A stretch of 41,520 bases of DNA from Erysipelotrichaceae bacterium (GTDB lineage: Bacteria; Bacillota_I; Bacilli_A; Erysipelotrichales; Erysipelotrichaceae). The stretch lies in NCBI GenBank assembly GCA_030528645.1, contig JAUMYM010000003.1, positions 1-41,520 of the forward strand, written 5' to 3'. Of this stretch, positions 26,453 to 36,010 are shown in pieces; the stretch's first letter is position 1; every line of letters starts with the position of its first letter. Made by a program: the position numbers and the translations under genes. The notes below the pieces were generated by a model. The model was not told the origin of the DNA, did not search any database, and saw only the letters and a list, made by a program, of their open reading frames with translations.

Positions 26453-27902
26453 TTTTAAAGGAGTTCGTTTTAAAATATTTATATCCTTTTTTCTATTTTC
26501 CTTGGGGATTGTTTTTCTATTGGGTGTTCTTCAAGTGTTTTTAATTCGCCCTTACTATCGTAATAATAAATTAGAATCTATTAAAACACTTAGTTATTCT
26601 TTAGAGAAATATATTATAGATAATGATTATATTGTGGATGCGGATTTAGAAAAAGCTTTACAGATTACGATTAATAATAATGCGTGTAGTGTATTATTTA
26701 ACCAACATGGTCATGTTATTTATTCTTCCGATTCGATTGGTGCCCAATGCTTATTAAAACGCAGTATTAAACTTGATGATGTAGATGTAGTACCAATGAA
26801 GAATGGTTCTTATATGATTGAAAAACTTGCGAATACATCCGAGTATGAAGTGATTGTAAGTAGTCAAATTAATGATTTGGAAAGTATTATTTATGGTCAA
26901 AAAATTGATTCTAACTTAGGTACGTATTATTTATTTGTAAATAGTCCTTTAGAGCCGATTGAATCTGTGGTACGTTTTGTTTTAAATCAATATTATTTAT
27001 TTACAAGTTTTATTTTAATTTTATCATTAGCGATTTCATTGTATTTAGCTTCTAAAATTTCACATCCATTAATCAAGATGAAAAATGAAGCTGTTAAATT
27101 AGCATATGGTAATTATGATACAACCTTTGTTGGTAGTGGATATAGTGAAGTGAATGAATTGGCGAATACCTTAAATGATGCGAAAGATAAATTAAGTAAA
27201 ATTGATGAATTACGTCGAGATTTAATTGCGAATGTCTCACATGATTTAAAAACACCTTTAACGATGATTAAGGCTTATGCAGAGATGATTTTAGATATTT
27301 CTGGTGATAAAAAAGAAAAGCGTGAGGAACATCTTAATGTTATCATTAAAGAGGTAAATTATTTAGACAATTTAATCAAGGACATGCAAGAGTTATCTAA
27401 GATGCAGGCTGGATATATTGTATTAAATAAATATAATTTTGATTTAAGTTCTAAAGTGTTAGAAGTCATGCATCTATTTGATGTTATGATTCATGAAAAG
27501 TCATTTGAAGTGGAGTTAAATGTTCAGCCAGATGTCTTTGTGTATGCAGATGAAGTAAAAATTGGACAAGTTATTTATAATTTTATTTCCAATGCGTTTA
27601 AAAATTCAGATGATCATACCAAGGTAACCATTAACTTGACTGCTAATGAGGATTTTACTCGTTTTGAGGTTGTAGATCAAGGAAGTGGTATTAAAGAAGA
27701 AGATTTACCTTATATTTGGGATCGTTACTATAAAATAGAAAAGAAGTTTATTCGTAATCATCAAGGTACAGGTTTGGGCTTAGCGATTGTAAAAGCAATT
27801 TTGGATGCTCATAACATAGCCTATGGTGTAGAAAGTGAATATGGAAAAGGATCCATCTTTTACTTTGAAATATCTAACTATTATGATGAAAATGATTTAT
27901 AA
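26442..27902 (+). CDS. Sensor histidine kinase
   Basis: A 486-residue membrane kinase and partner of the preceding regulator. It has a transmembrane helix at about 10-35, an extracytoplasmic sensor of about 150 residues, a second helix at about 184-205, a HAMP linker, the dimerisation/phospho-acceptor motif NVSHDLKTPLTMIKAYAEM (His267) and an HATPase domain with NFISNAFKNS (N box), DQGSGIKEED (G1), the F box IWDRYYK and GTGLGLAIV (G2). The start is a TTG at 26442 with GGTGGG eight bases upstream; it overlaps the regulator gene. The architecture resembles VanS/BaeS-like kinases, but no signal can be named. Confidence 0.93.
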   Translation: MKFNFKGVRFKIFISFFLFSLGIVFLLGVLQVFLIRPYYRNNKLESIKTLSYSLEKYIIDNDYIVDADLEKALQITINNNACSVLFNQHGHVIYSSDSIGAQCLLKRSIKLDDVDVVPMKNGSYMIEKLANTSEYEVIVSSQINDLESIIYGQKIDSNLGTYYLFVNSPLEPIESVVRFVLNQYYLFTSFILILSLAISLYLASKISHPLIKMKNEAVKLAYGNYDTTFVGSGYSEVNELANTLNDAKDKLSKIDELRRDLIANVSHDLKTPLTMIKAYAEMILDISGDKKEKREEHLNVIIKEVNYLDNLIKDMQELSKMQAGYIVLNKYNFDLSSKVLEVMHLFDVMIHEKSFEVELNVQPDVFVYADEVKIGQVIYNFISNAFKNSDDHTKVTINLTANEDFTRFEVVDQGSGIKEEDLPYIWDRYYKIEKKFIRNHQGTGLGLAIVKAILDAHNIAYGVESEYGKGSIFYFEISNYYDENDL

Positions 27903-27925
27903 TAAAATAAAAATGGAGGTACATT

Positions 27926-28252
27926 ATGATTGTCACAACAACAAATACCATTGAACATTATGAGATTGTAGAATACATTGATGTTGTCTTTGGTGAAGTC
28001 GTATCAGGAGTAAATTATTTAAAGGATGTAGCAGCTTCATTTACCAATTTAATTGGAGGTCGCAGTGATGGTTATGAAGAAGAGTTAATCACAGCTCGTA
28101 CACTTGCGATTAAAGAAATGAAAAAACGTGCAAGTGAGCTTCAGGCTGATGCAGTGGTTGGAATGAAGTTAGATTGTGAAGCTTTAGGAAAAGATGGCAC
28201 GATGTTGATGGTTACATGCATTGGTACAGCAGTTAGATTACAAAAGAAATAA
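27926..28252 (+). CDS. YbjQ/UPF0145 family protein
   Basis: A 108-residue protein with the features of the YbjQ (UPF0145) family: an N-terminal VTTTNTIEHYEIVEYIDVVFGEVV strand-rich region, GVNYLKDVAASFTNLIGGRS, and ARTLAIKEMKKRASELQADAVVGMKLD. The family forms a pentameric beta-barrel of uncertain function; it is sometimes labelled a heavy-metal-binding protein without experimental support. ATGGAGGT lies just before the start. It stands between the histidine kinase and ybeY, and its stop overlaps an alternative, unlikely ATG of ybeY. Confidence 0.88.
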   Translation: MIVTTTNTIEHYEIVEYIDVVFGEVVSGVNYLKDVAASFTNLIGGRSDGYEEELITARTLAIKEMKKRASELQADAVVGMKLDCEALGKDGTMLMVTCIGTAVRLQKK

Positions 28253-28281
28253 TGGAGGTAAATAAAGATAGGAGGTGTTTT

Positions 28282-28746
28282 ATGGCAATCAGTATGATTA
28301 ATAAAGTAAAAGGAAGTCGTTTGATTCAGACGTATCGTAAAGATTATGAATTTTTAATGCATAAGACATTGAATTATCTTAATTTACATCAAGACTACAC
28401 AATATCGGTCATTTTTGTAAATGATCGTTTTATTCAAAACATTAACAAACAATATCGGAATAAGGATATGCCAACCGATGTAATAAGTTTTGCCTTAGTA
28501 GATGATTCCTTAGTTAAGCTAGAAGCTATGGAAGAGCTTGGAGATGTGTTTATTAATTATGATGCAGCATTACGCCAAGCAAAGGAATATCAACATTCTT
28601 TAAGACGTGAAATGTGTTTTCTATTCGTTCATGGATTATTACATTGTCTAGGGTATGATCATATCGATAAAGATGAGGAGAAAGAAATGTTTGAACTACA
28701 AACTAAGATGTTAGATGACTACATTTCTAGAGAAAATGATGCGTAA
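28282..28746 (+). CDS. ybeY: Endoribonuclease YbeY (rRNA maturation factor)
   Basis: A 154-residue metal-dependent endoribonuclease that takes part in 16S rRNA 3'-end processing and ribosome quality control. The signature HGLLHCLGYDH supplies His117, His121 and His127; MPTDVISFAL and GDVFINYD are also conserved. The start at 28282 is preferred because AGGAGGTG lies directly upstream; an ATG 10 codons earlier lacks one. It opens the conserved ybeY-dgkA-cdd-era-recO run; the phoH gene often placed before ybeY is missing here and replaced by the ybjQ-like gene. Confidence 0.95.
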   Translation: MAISMINKVKGSRLIQTYRKDYEFLMHKTLNYLNLHQDYTISVIFVNDRFIQNINKQYRNKDMPTDVISFALVDDSLVKLEAMEELGDVFINYDAALRQAKEYQHSLRREMCFLFVHGLLHCLGYDHIDKDEEKEMFELQTKMLDDYISRENDA

Positions 28747-29071
28747 ATTTCAAGTAGCTTTTTTAGGGTTAAAGCATATTGTTCAAGATTCATCCATTTT
28801 GATTCAGATACTGATTGGTGTTACTGTGCTTGCTGTATCGTTTTGGTTAGGTTTGAATAAATTTGACTTGATGTTTGTCAGTGTGTTAATTGTATTGGTG
28901 ATAGTCTGTGAAATCATTAATACTGCAATAGAGCGTCTTTGTGATGTATATACTACACAAGTAAATCTTCAAATAAAGTATATAAAAGATGTAATGGCAG
29001 GTTGTGTATTGTTTGTAAGCATATTTGCATTTATCATGGGACTTATTATTTTTATTCCATATTTCAAGTAG
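28736..29071 (+). CDS. dgkA: Undecaprenol/diacylglycerol kinase, DgkA family
   Basis: About 111 residues with three membrane helices. The conserved active-site motif CEIINTAIERLCD supplies the family's Glu, Asn and Glu residues. In Gram-positive bacteria DgkA homologues phosphorylate undecaprenol to the lipid carrier used in wall synthesis, so that is the likely substrate here. The start is either 28736 or 28739 (Met-Met-Arg-Lys-Phe); a longer start at 28715 lies deep in ybeY. It overlaps ybeY by 11 bases and has only a weak AGAG upstream, suggesting coupling. Confidence 0.9.
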   Translation: MMRKFQVAFLGLKHIVQDSSILIQILIGVTVLAVSFWLGLNKFDLMFVSVLIVLVIVCEIINTAIERLCDVYTTQVNLQIKYIKDVMAGCVLFVSIFAFIMGLIIFIPYFK

Positions 29072-29080
29072 GAGGAAGTT

Positions 29081-29476
29081 ATGAAAAACAAAGTAGTTGA
29101 TTTAGCGTTTGAGGCAATGAACAATGCCTATGCTCCGTATTCAAATTACCATGTAGGAAGTTGTGTTTTATGTAAAGATGGAACTACATTTCTAGGGGCT
29201 AATATAGAAAATGCCTCTTACGGGGCAACTAACTGTGGAGAGCGCAGTGCTATTTTTGCAGCGTATTCACATGGCTATCGTAAGCAAGACATCGAAATGA
29301 TTGCTATTGTATCTGATGGAAATACGTTGGCTTCACCTTGTGGCATTTGTCGTCAAGTTTTAAATGAACTACTTGAACAAGATACGTTAATTATTTTATC
29401 AAATAAAAAAGATTACAAAGAGACAACGATAAGAGAATTATTACCGATGAGTTTTTCTAGTGAGGATTTACGATGA
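29081..29476 (+). CDS. cdd: Cytidine deaminase
   Basis: A 131-residue homotetrameric-type cytidine deaminase that converts cytidine and deoxycytidine to uridine and deoxyuridine. The zinc site uses Cys52 with catalytic Glu54 (NCGERSAIF) and Cys87/Cys90 (SPCGICRQVL). Substrate-binding ENASYG is at 43-48. AGGAGGAAG precedes the ATG. The stop overlaps the era start (ATGA). Confidence 0.96.
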   Translation: MKNKVVDLAFEAMNNAYAPYSNYHVGSCVLCKDGTTFLGANIENASYGATNCGERSAIFAAYSHGYRKQDIEMIAIVSDGNTLASPCGICRQVLNELLEQDTLIILSNKKDYKETTIRELLPMSFSSEDLR

Positions 29477-30369
29477 AGTCCGGCTTTGTTGCCTTAATCG
29501 GTCGACCAAATGCTGGCAAAAGTACATTGTTGAATGCTTTATTACAGACCAAATTAGCGATTGTTTCAGATAAACCTCAAACAACTAGAAATGCAATACG
29601 AGGTATTTTTAACGATGAAGAAAGTCAAATTATCTTCATTGATACTCCGGGTATTCATAAGCCCATTCATACCTTAGGTAGTCAAATGAATAAGCAAGCT
29701 TATGCTCAAATGAGTGGGGTAGACATTGTGTATTACATTGTAGATGCGACATCGCCTTATGGCAGTGGAGATGAATTTGTACTTAACTTAATTCAAGAAG
29801 TTGGTTGTAAAGTGTTTTTAGTGTTAAATAAAATTGATGGTTTAACAAAAGAAGAAATTACTAATGTACTGTTACAGTGGAGCAAACGTGGAAATTTTAC
29901 TGAAATTATACCAATTTCAGCATTAACACAGGGTAACTTACAGGAATTACTATTAACGACAAAACAACATCTAGAGGATGGGGTTATGTATTATCCCAAA
30001 GATCAAAAAAGTGATTATCCTGAGCAATTTATTATCAGTGAGATTATAAGAGAAAAAATAATATATTTAACACATGATGAGGTTCCTCATAGTATCGCTG
30101 TTGTGATTGAAAAGATGGGACGTAAAAAAGGTGTTTTATGGATGAGTTGTTTAATTCTGGTGGATCGTGATTCCTTAAAAGGTATTATCATTGGTCATGG
30201 TGGTAATATGATTAAAAAGATTGGACAATTATCACGTCAAGAATTAGAGGGTATCTTTGGAGAAAAAATCTTTTTAGAATTATTTGTTCGTGTAGAAAAA
30301 GATTGGCGCAATAAAAAAGCAAAACTGCAACAGCTTGGTTATATCACTTTAGAGGTTGATGATGAATGA
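29473..30369 (+). CDS. era: GTPase Era
   Basis: A 298-residue GTPase that binds the 3' end of 16S rRNA during 30S assembly. The G domain has GRPNAGKS (10-17), TTRNAIRG, DTPGIHKP and NKIDG; the C-terminal KH domain carries IIGHGGNMIKKIG. It overlaps cdd by four bases and recO by eight. Era next to YbeY is a common pairing, and both act on 16S rRNA maturation. Confidence 0.97.
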   Translation: MKSGFVALIGRPNAGKSTLLNALLQTKLAIVSDKPQTTRNAIRGIFNDEESQIIFIDTPGIHKPIHTLGSQMNKQAYAQMSGVDIVYYIVDATSPYGSGDEFVLNLIQEVGCKVFLVLNKIDGLTKEEITNVLLQWSKRGNFTEIIPISALTQGNLQELLLTTKQHLEDGVMYYPKDQKSDYPEQFIISEIIREKIIYLTHDEVPHSIAVVIEKMGRKKGVLWMSCLILVDRDSLKGIIIGHGGNMIKKIGQLSRQELEGIFGEKIFLELFVRVEKDWRNKKAKLQQLGYITLEVDDE

Positions 30370-31093
30370 TGTGATACAAGCGATTGTCTTAAAGACAAGT
30401 GAATATAAAGAAAATGATTTATTGGTCTATGTTTTAGCGAAACAATATGGTAAGTTAACACTTATTTGTAAAGGTGCTAAAAAAATGGGAAGTAAATTAA
30501 ATGCGTTTGTACAAGTTTCTAATTGTAGTGAATTTATCATAGATTATGCATTTCATAAATCAATGTTTATGATTAAAAGTGGCAAAGTTATAGAAACCTA
30601 TAAAAAGTTTAATGAAAATTTACAGTTATCTTTAATGATGCAGTTAATGGTAGAAATTGTTTATAAATTAGAAGTTGATGAATGGAATGATGAACTTTAT
30701 GAGTTACTACTCATTGTTTTTCAAAAGATTACACAAGAAAATCAATATTTATTAGGTTGTTATTTCATGGCTCAATTACTATCCTATTTAGGAATCAAGC
30801 CTTATGTAGATAGTTGTGTAAAGTGTGGAAATGTGAAAGTCAAATCCATTTCAACGATACATGGCGGTTTCATTTGTGAACGATGTTTTAATGAAAGTGA
30901 ATATCGTAATCTTACTGTTAATCAGTTAAGAAAATTCCGTTTTATCAATAAAGTAACTTGGAAAGACATCTTAACCTTAGTGCCTGAGTGTTATGATATG
31001 GAGGATTTTAAGTTGTTGATAGAATTTCTGATTCATAATTATCATTTATCCCTCAATACGTGGGACTTTTTGCTTTCGTTAAACATTGACTAA
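30362..31093 (+). CDS. recO: DNA repair protein RecO
   Basis: A 243-residue recombination mediator that loads RecA with RecR. The N-terminal OB fold begins VIQAIVLKTSEYKENDLLV, and a zinc-type motif of paired cysteines, CVKCGN and FICERC, lies about residues 148-171. Three starts are possible in a row (TTG 30356, ATG 30359, ATG 30362); the third is best spaced from AGAGG (30351-30355). It begins inside the end of era. The following 57 bases hold no terminator or T-box. Confidence 0.92.
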   Translation: MNDVIQAIVLKTSEYKENDLLVYVLAKQYGKLTLICKGAKKMGSKLNAFVQVSNCSEFIIDYAFHKSMFMIKSGKVIETYKKFNENLQLSLMMQLMVEIVYKLEVDEWNDELYELLLIVFQKITQENQYLLGCYFMAQLLSYLGIKPYVDSCVKCGNVKVKSISTIHGGFICERCFNESEYRNLTVNQLRKFRFINKVTWKDILTLVPECYDMEDFKLLIEFLIHNYHLSLNTWDFLLSLNID

Positions 31094-31150
31094 TTGTTTG
31101 AAATTCGTTATATTTATTATTGATATTTGAAAGGAATAGTAGGTGATAAT

Positions 31151-32530
31151 ATGGTTGCTAAAACGTTTGAAAAAGTAGTAAATCATGCAAAAAATACAGG
31201 TTTTGTATATCAAGGTTCTGAAATCTATGGGGGATTAAGTAATACATGGGATTTTGGTCCGTTAGGAGTAGAATTAAAAAATAATATTAAGAATGCATGG
31301 TGGAAAAAATTCATTCAAGAAGATCCTAATAATGTTGGTATTCAATCAGCAATTTTAATGAATCCTAAGGTATGGCAAGCAACAGGTCACTTAGCCGGGT
31401 TTTCAGATCCACTTATGGACTGTAAACAATGTAAAACAAGACATCGTGCTGATCATTTAATTGAAACACAAAGTGAAGGTAAGGTTGTTCCGGAGGGGTG
31501 GAGTAATGAAGAAATGGTTCGTTATATTCAAGAGCATAATGTTGCATGTCCAGATTGTGGGGGGCATAACTTTACCGATATTCGTCAATTTAATTTAATG
31601 TTTAAAACGTTTATTGGAACGTTAGAAGATAACAAGAGTGCAGTTTATTTAAGACCGGAAACAGCACAAGGGATGTTTGTAAATTTTAAAAATGTTCAAC
31701 GTACTATGCGTAAGAAGTTACCATTTGGAATTGGACAAATTGGTAAATCATTTCGTAATGAAATTACGCCGGGTAATTTCATCTTTAGAACACGTGAATT
31801 TGAACAAATGGAATTAGAATTTTTCACACAACCCGGAACAGATTTACAGTGGTATGAATATTGGAAAAATTACTGCATGGATTGGATTTTATCATTAAAT
31901 GGGAATCGCAAAGAGAATTTACGTTTCCGTGATCATACACCGGAAGAGTTAAGCTTCTACTCAAAAGCAACTTGTGATATTGAGTATTTATTCCCATTTG
32001 GTTGGGGTGAAATCTGGGGGATTGCAGATCGTACGGATTATGATTTAAAACAACATGCTGAATTTGCAAATGTGAATATGGAATATTTAGATCCAACTAC
32101 AAATGAGAAATATATTCCATATTGTGTAGAACCAGCTGTAGGAGTAGAACGTTTATTTTTAATGTTTTTAACAGAAGCGTATGATGAAGAAGTGATTGAT
32201 GAAAAAGATACACGTATTGTTATGCGTTTTTCTCCATATTTAGCTCCGGTGAAGGCTGCTATTTTACCTCTTTCAAAACAACTTTCACCACAAGCAAAAG
32301 AGTTATTTGCAACGTTAGCGAGTGAATTTAATATTGATTTTGATGAAACAGGAAGTATTGGGAAACGTTATCGTAGACAAGATATGATTGGTACACCATT
32401 CTGTATTACGTATGACTTTGATAGTTTAGAAGATCAAAGTGTAACGATTCGTTATCGTGATACGATGGAACAAGTTCGTCTTCCAATCAGTGAAGTGAAA
32501 GACTTTTTAATGAAACAATGTAAGTTTTAG
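31151..32530 (+). CDS. glyS: Glycyl-tRNA synthetase, single-chain dimeric type
   Basis: A 459-residue class II synthetase of the alpha-2 type (also called GlyQS or GRS1), not the two-subunit alpha-beta form of many Bacillales. The catalytic core shows [20 protein letters not shown] at the start, [30 protein letters not shown] (motif 2 region) and [11 protein letters not shown] (motif 3). The C-terminal anticodon-binding domain contains [16 protein letters not shown] and [14 protein letters not shown] eight codons upstream is in frame, but AGGTGA just before ATG 31151 fixes the start. No T-box leader precedes it. Confidence 0.95.
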   Translation: MVAKTFEKVVNHAKNTGFVYQGSEIYGGLSNTWDFGPLGVELKNNIKNAWWKKFIQEDPNNVGIQSAILMNPKVWQATGHLAGFSDPLMDCKQCKTRHRADHLIETQSEGKVVPEGWSNEEMVRYIQEHNVACPDCGGHNFTDIRQFNLMFKTFIGTLEDNKSAVYLRPETAQGMFVNFKNVQRTMRKKLPFGIGQIGKSFRNEITPGNFIFRTREFEQMELEFFTQPGTDLQWYEYWKNYCMDWILSLNGNRKENLRFRDHTPEELSFYSKATCDIEYLFPFGWGEIWGIADRTDYDLKQHAEFANVNMEYLDPTTNEKYIPYCVEPAVGVERLFLMFLTEAYDEEVIDEKDTRIVMRFSPYLAPVKAAILPLSKQLSPQAKELFATLASEFNIDFDETGSIGKRYRRQDMIGTPFCITYDFDSLEDQSVTIRYRDTMEQVRLPISEVKDFLMKQCKF

Positions 32531-32541
32531 GAGGATTAGAT

Positions 32542-34293
32542 TTGCGTATAGATGAAAATTTAATTCAAGAAATCAGAAACAGTGCAGACATTGTTGAAGT
32601 AATTGGCAATTACATACCTTTAATCCGTAAGGGAAAGGCAGTTACAGCAGTTTGTCCTTTTCATGATGACCATTCTCCTTCATTATCTATTTCATCTGAT
32701 AAGCAAATATATAAATGTTTTGTTTGTAATAATGGTGGTAATGTCTTTACATTCGTAAAGAATTTTGAATCGATTTCATTTCAGGAAGCTGTTGTTAAGG
32801 TCGCTAAAATAATAGGTAAGGACATTACGTTTGAGTATAGCTCAAAAGAAGTAAAGGACTTACCTTTTCAAGCTAGATATGATGCTTTGGAAGAAATGAT
32901 TAAGTTTACTCAGTTTAATTTAAATACCGTTGATGGAAAAGTTGCAAGTGAGTATTTAAAGAAACGTAAGCTTGATGATAGTATTATTGATGCTTTTCAA
33001 ATTGGATACAATGGATTGAATAACCAGGTGTATCACTATTTAAAAGCGAAAGGTTATCCAGATGATGTATTAGTGGAAAGTGATATTGTACGAATAAATG
33101 AATATGGTGTAAAAGATGTATTTGAACATCGTATTTTATTTCCTATTCATGATGTGTATGGTTTACCGATTGGCTTTACCGCAAGAGCATTAGATTCTAA
33201 TCAAAGTAAATATATCAATACGAAAGAAACAGAAATCTATAAAAAGGGAGACGTTATCTATAATTATCATCGTGCCAAAACAATGGCTAAAAAAGAGGAT
33301 AAGGTGTATTTACTGGAAGGTGTTATTGATGTTATTGCGATGTATAAGGCAGGTTATCATAATGCTGTGTGTAGTCTTGGGACTTCGTTAACTACAAATC
33401 AATTAAAAGCGATTAAAAGATTATCCAATCATTTAGTGTTTTTCTATGATGGAGATGAAGCTGGATTAAATGCTACATACAAGGCAGCGATGTTAGCGAA
33501 AGAAAAAGGCTTTCACATTTCTGTAATTGACAATGATACCCAACTTGATCCAGATGAGATTATTCATCAATATTCGATTGATAAATTAAAAAAAATCATA
33601 CTGAAAGAAATACCTTGGATACAGTTTTTAATGAAGTATTTAAAGATGCATCTAAATCTGGAAAATTATAGTGATAAAAAGACGTTTACACAGCGTATTC
33701 AACATGAAATACAACAGTTAGATGATGACTATGATCGACAAAACTTTGCTCAACAGCTCTATGTTTTGACCGGTTATCAAGCAAACAGTCATCCGATAAC
33801 TAAAAAATCCACAAAGATAAAGCGGATGGTTGAAGAGGAAAGTAATATAGATAATGGTATTATTTTAGCTGAGTATGAAATTATAAATCAATTGTTAATA
33901 AGTAAGAAAGCAAGTCTTATATTTAAAGAACAATTAGGCTTTCTAGTCAATCAAGAAGCTAATTTAATAGCGATGTTAATTTTAGATTATTATCGTACAC
34001 ATAATGAAATACAATTAAATGAATTTATTGATGTGATGGTTGAAGATAGCCTAAGAAATCTTGTTTTAAAGATTTCAATGCTTGATTTTTTGCCTCAAGT
34101 ATTTAATGAAATAAAATTGCTTGGATCTATAAAAAGAATTAAAATAGAGTTATTAAAAGAAAAAGAACGTAAAATTAAAGAACAGATTGCTTTAATTGAT
34201 AATTCGGAAAGTCAAAGAGTATTGATTGAAGAGTTATCGCATTTACAATTAGAACGTAGGAGACTGATCGATGAAAACAAAAGCGAACAATAA
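32542..34293 (+). CDS. dnaG: DNA primase
   Basis: A 583-residue primase that makes RNA primers for replication. The zinc-binding domain has Cys38, His41, Cys59 and Cys62 (CPFH and CFVC). The TOPRIM core contains LLEGVIDVIAMYKAGYHNAV, GTSL and FYDGDEAG, the last two holding the metal-binding acidic residues. The C-terminal part, for helicase binding, is less conserved. The start is a TTG with AGGAGG nine bases or so upstream. The dnaG-rpoD pairing is conserved, but here a lysine-rich ORF lies between them, overlapping the last 23 bases of dnaG. Confidence 0.95.
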   Translation: MRIDENLIQEIRNSADIVEVIGNYIPLIRKGKAVTAVCPFHDDHSPSLSISSDKQIYKCFVCNNGGNVFTFVKNFESISFQEAVVKVAKIIGKDITFEYSSKEVKDLPFQARYDALEEMIKFTQFNLNTVDGKVASEYLKKRKLDDSIIDAFQIGYNGLNNQVYHYLKAKGYPDDVLVESDIVRINEYGVKDVFEHRILFPIHDVYGLPIGFTARALDSNQSKYINTKETEIYKKGDVIYNYHRAKTMAKKEDKVYLLEGVIDVIAMYKAGYHNAVCSLGTSLTTNQLKAIKRLSNHLVFFYDGDEAGLNATYKAAMLAKEKGFHISVIDNDTQLDPDEIIHQYSIDKLKKIILKEIPWIQFLMKYLKMHLNLENYSDKKTFTQRIQHEIQQLDDDYDRQNFAQQLYVLTGYQANSHPITKKSTKIKRMVEEESNIDNGIILAEYEIINQLLISKKASLIFKEQLGFLVNQEANLIAMLILDYYRTHNEIQLNEFIDVMVEDSLRNLVLKISMLDFLPQVFNEIKLLGSIKRIKIELLKEKERKIKEQIALIDNSESQRVLIEELSHLQLERRRLIDENKSEQ

Positions 34294-34792
34294 GAGTGAA
34301 ACTACAAACGTTACAACAAAGAAGGCAGATGTTAAGAAAACAGTAAAAAAGGAAACAAGTAAAGTTGCTACCAAAGCATTAAAAGAAAAGGTAGAAACAA
34401 AAGCAAAAGCGAAAAAAGTAGAAGTAGCTAAGGAAAGTGAAAAGTCTAAAAAGACGGCAGTAAAGAAAGAAAAAGAAGTTTCTAAAAAGATAAAAGCCAA
34501 TAAAGAAGTAGCGGTAAAGGAAGTAGCTTCAGAAAAAGAAAAAATAAAAAAAGCAGTGAAAAAAACTGCGGTTTCTACTGAGACAAAAGAAGTAAAAAAA
34601 CCAGTGAAAAAAGAAGAAAAGAAAGTTTCTCCTACCGTTTCTTCAAAGTCAAATAAAGCAACAACAAAAAAAATGACTGTTGAGGAAGTAAGTGTAAAAC
34701 AAGAAAAAGTAAGTAAAAAAGGTAAAAAAGAAGTTATAGCTTTAAAAGAAGATCCTAAAAAAGTCAAGAGTGAAAAGAAGACCTCAAAATAA
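34271..34792 (+). CDS. Lysine-rich ORF in frame with rpoD (possible N-terminal extension of sigma factor)
   Basis: A 173-residue product, about one third lysine, with Ala, Val, Glu, Thr and Ser filling the rest in short irregular repeats such as VKK, AKK and TKK. No domain is visible, and it should be disordered and highly basic. AGGAG lies at a good distance before the ATG. The frame is the same as that of rpoD, and only a TAA (34790-34792) and one AAA codon lie between it and the rpoD start, while the same Lys-rich composition continues past the stop. It may be a free nucleic-acid-binding protein, or the front part of an extended RpoD split by one stop codon. Confidence 0.6.
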   Translation: MKTKANNKSETTNVTTKKADVKKTVKKETSKVATKALKEKVETKAKAKKVEVAKESEKSKKTAVKKEKEVSKKIKANKEVAVKEVASEKEKIKKAVKKTAVSTETKEVKKPVKKEEKKVSPTVSSKSNKATTKKMTVEEVSVKQEKVSKKGKKEVIALKEDPKKVKSEKKTSK

Positions 34793-34795
34793 AAA

Positions 34796-36010
34796 GTGAA
34801 AAAAGAGGAAGAAGTCATTAAAACAACAAAGTCTGATACAAAGGCAAATTCAAAAGGGGCTGTAAAATCACTGACAGAATTAAAAGAAGATTATAAACGA
34901 ATCTACAATGAAACAAAGGAATTAAAACAAAAAGATGTTTTACAATCATTAGAAAAATTAGACATGTCCGATGATGATATGGAAGAGTTATATGATTGGT
35001 TCCAAAGTGAAGGTATTGTCATTAGTGAAGATGAAGATTTAGCACAAATGGAAGAGTTAGAGAATGATTTCATTGACGATGACCATTTTGAAACGGATGA
35101 AGAAAATGATGACCATCATGAAAAACATATTGATGTAGTAGCAAATTTTGGTTCTACAAACACGTATGTAAAAATTAATGACCCTGTAAAGATGTATTTA
35201 AAAGAAATTGGTCGTGTTCCATTATTAAATCCAGAAGATGAACCTGAAATTGCCAAAAGAGTAGAAGCTGGCGATAATGAAGCTAAGAATATTTTAATTA
35301 GTTCAAACTTACGTTTGGTTGTTTCAATTGCGAAAAAATACGTTGGTCGTGGGATGTTGTTTTTAGACTTAATTCAAGAAGGAAATATGGGCTTAGTTAA
35401 GGCAGTTGAAAAGTTTGATTATACAAAAGGATTTAAATTTTCAACGTATGCTACATGGTGGATTCGTCAAGCGATTACACGTGCTATTGCTGACCAAGCT
35501 CGTACGATTCGTATTCCGGTACACATGGTTGAAACCATTAATAAACTTACACGTATTCAACGTCAATTAGTACAGGAATTAGGACGTGATCCTTCAGCTG
35601 AAGAAATTGCAGCTAGAATGGATAATAATATTACAGCTGAAAAAGTACGCGAAATTCAAAAAATTGCTTTAGAACCGGTATCATTAGAAACACCAATAGG
35701 GGAAGAAGATGATTCTCATTTAGGTGATTTCATTGAAGATAAAGATGCAATGTCACCGGATCAATATGCTAACAATCAACTTTTAAAAGATGAGATTAAT
35801 ATGGTTTTACAAGGCTTAACAGAACGTGAAGAAAAAGTGTTACGTTTACGTTTTGGTCTTGAAGATGGTAGAACAAGAACTTTGGAAGAAGTTGGAAAAG
35901 AGTTTAATGTTACACGTGAGCGTATACGTCAAATTGAAGCAAAGGCGTTAAGAAAATTAAAACATCCTACAAGATCAAAACGTCTCAAAGATTTCGTGGA
36001 TAAAAATTAA
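34796..36010 (+). CDS. rpoD: RNA polymerase primary sigma factor RpoD (SigA)
   Basis: A 404-residue housekeeping sigma-70. Region 1.1-like sequence ([18 protein letters not shown], then [13 protein letters not shown]), region 1.2 ([20 protein letters not shown]), region 2 ([54 protein letters not shown]), region 3 and region 4 ([35 protein letters not shown]) are complete. The start is uncertain. GTG 34796 has no ribosome-binding site but follows the Lys-rich ORF by three bases, so reinitiation is possible. AGAGGA with an ATT codon at 34817 is an unusual alternative. Its TAA overlaps the trmK ATG. Confidence 0.96.
   Translation: MKKEEEVIKTTKSDTKANSKGAVKSLTELKEDYKRIYNETKELKQKDVLQSLEKLDMSDDDMEELYDWFQSEGIVISEDEDLAQMEELENDFIDDDHFETDEENDDHHEKHIDVVANFGSTNTYVKINDPVKMYLKEIGRVPLLNPEDEPEIAKRVEAGDNEAKNILISSNLRLVVSIAKKYVGRGMLFLDLIQEGNMGLVKAVEKFDYTKGFKFSTYATWWIRQAITRAIADQARTIRIPVHMVETINKLTRIQRQLVQELGRDPSAEEIAARMDNNITAEKVREIQKIALEPVSLETPIGEEDDSHLGDFIEDKDAMSPDQYANNQLLKDEINMVLQGLTEREEKVLRLRFGLEDGRTRTLEEVGKEFNVTRERIRQIEAKALRKLKHPTRSKRLKDFVDKN

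Noticed and set aside
28252-28281. A start of ybeY 10 codons earlier, overlapping the ybjQ-like gene stop.
   Set aside because: The extension encodes the AGGAGGTG ribosome-binding site itself; the downstream ATG is properly spaced from it.
34249-34818. A 189-codon minus-strand ORF rich in Phe, Ser and Val opposite the Lys-rich gene.
   Set aside because: It is the reverse complement of Lys/Glu-rich codons (AAA/GAA give TTT/TTC), has no ribosome-binding site and shows no plausible protein features.
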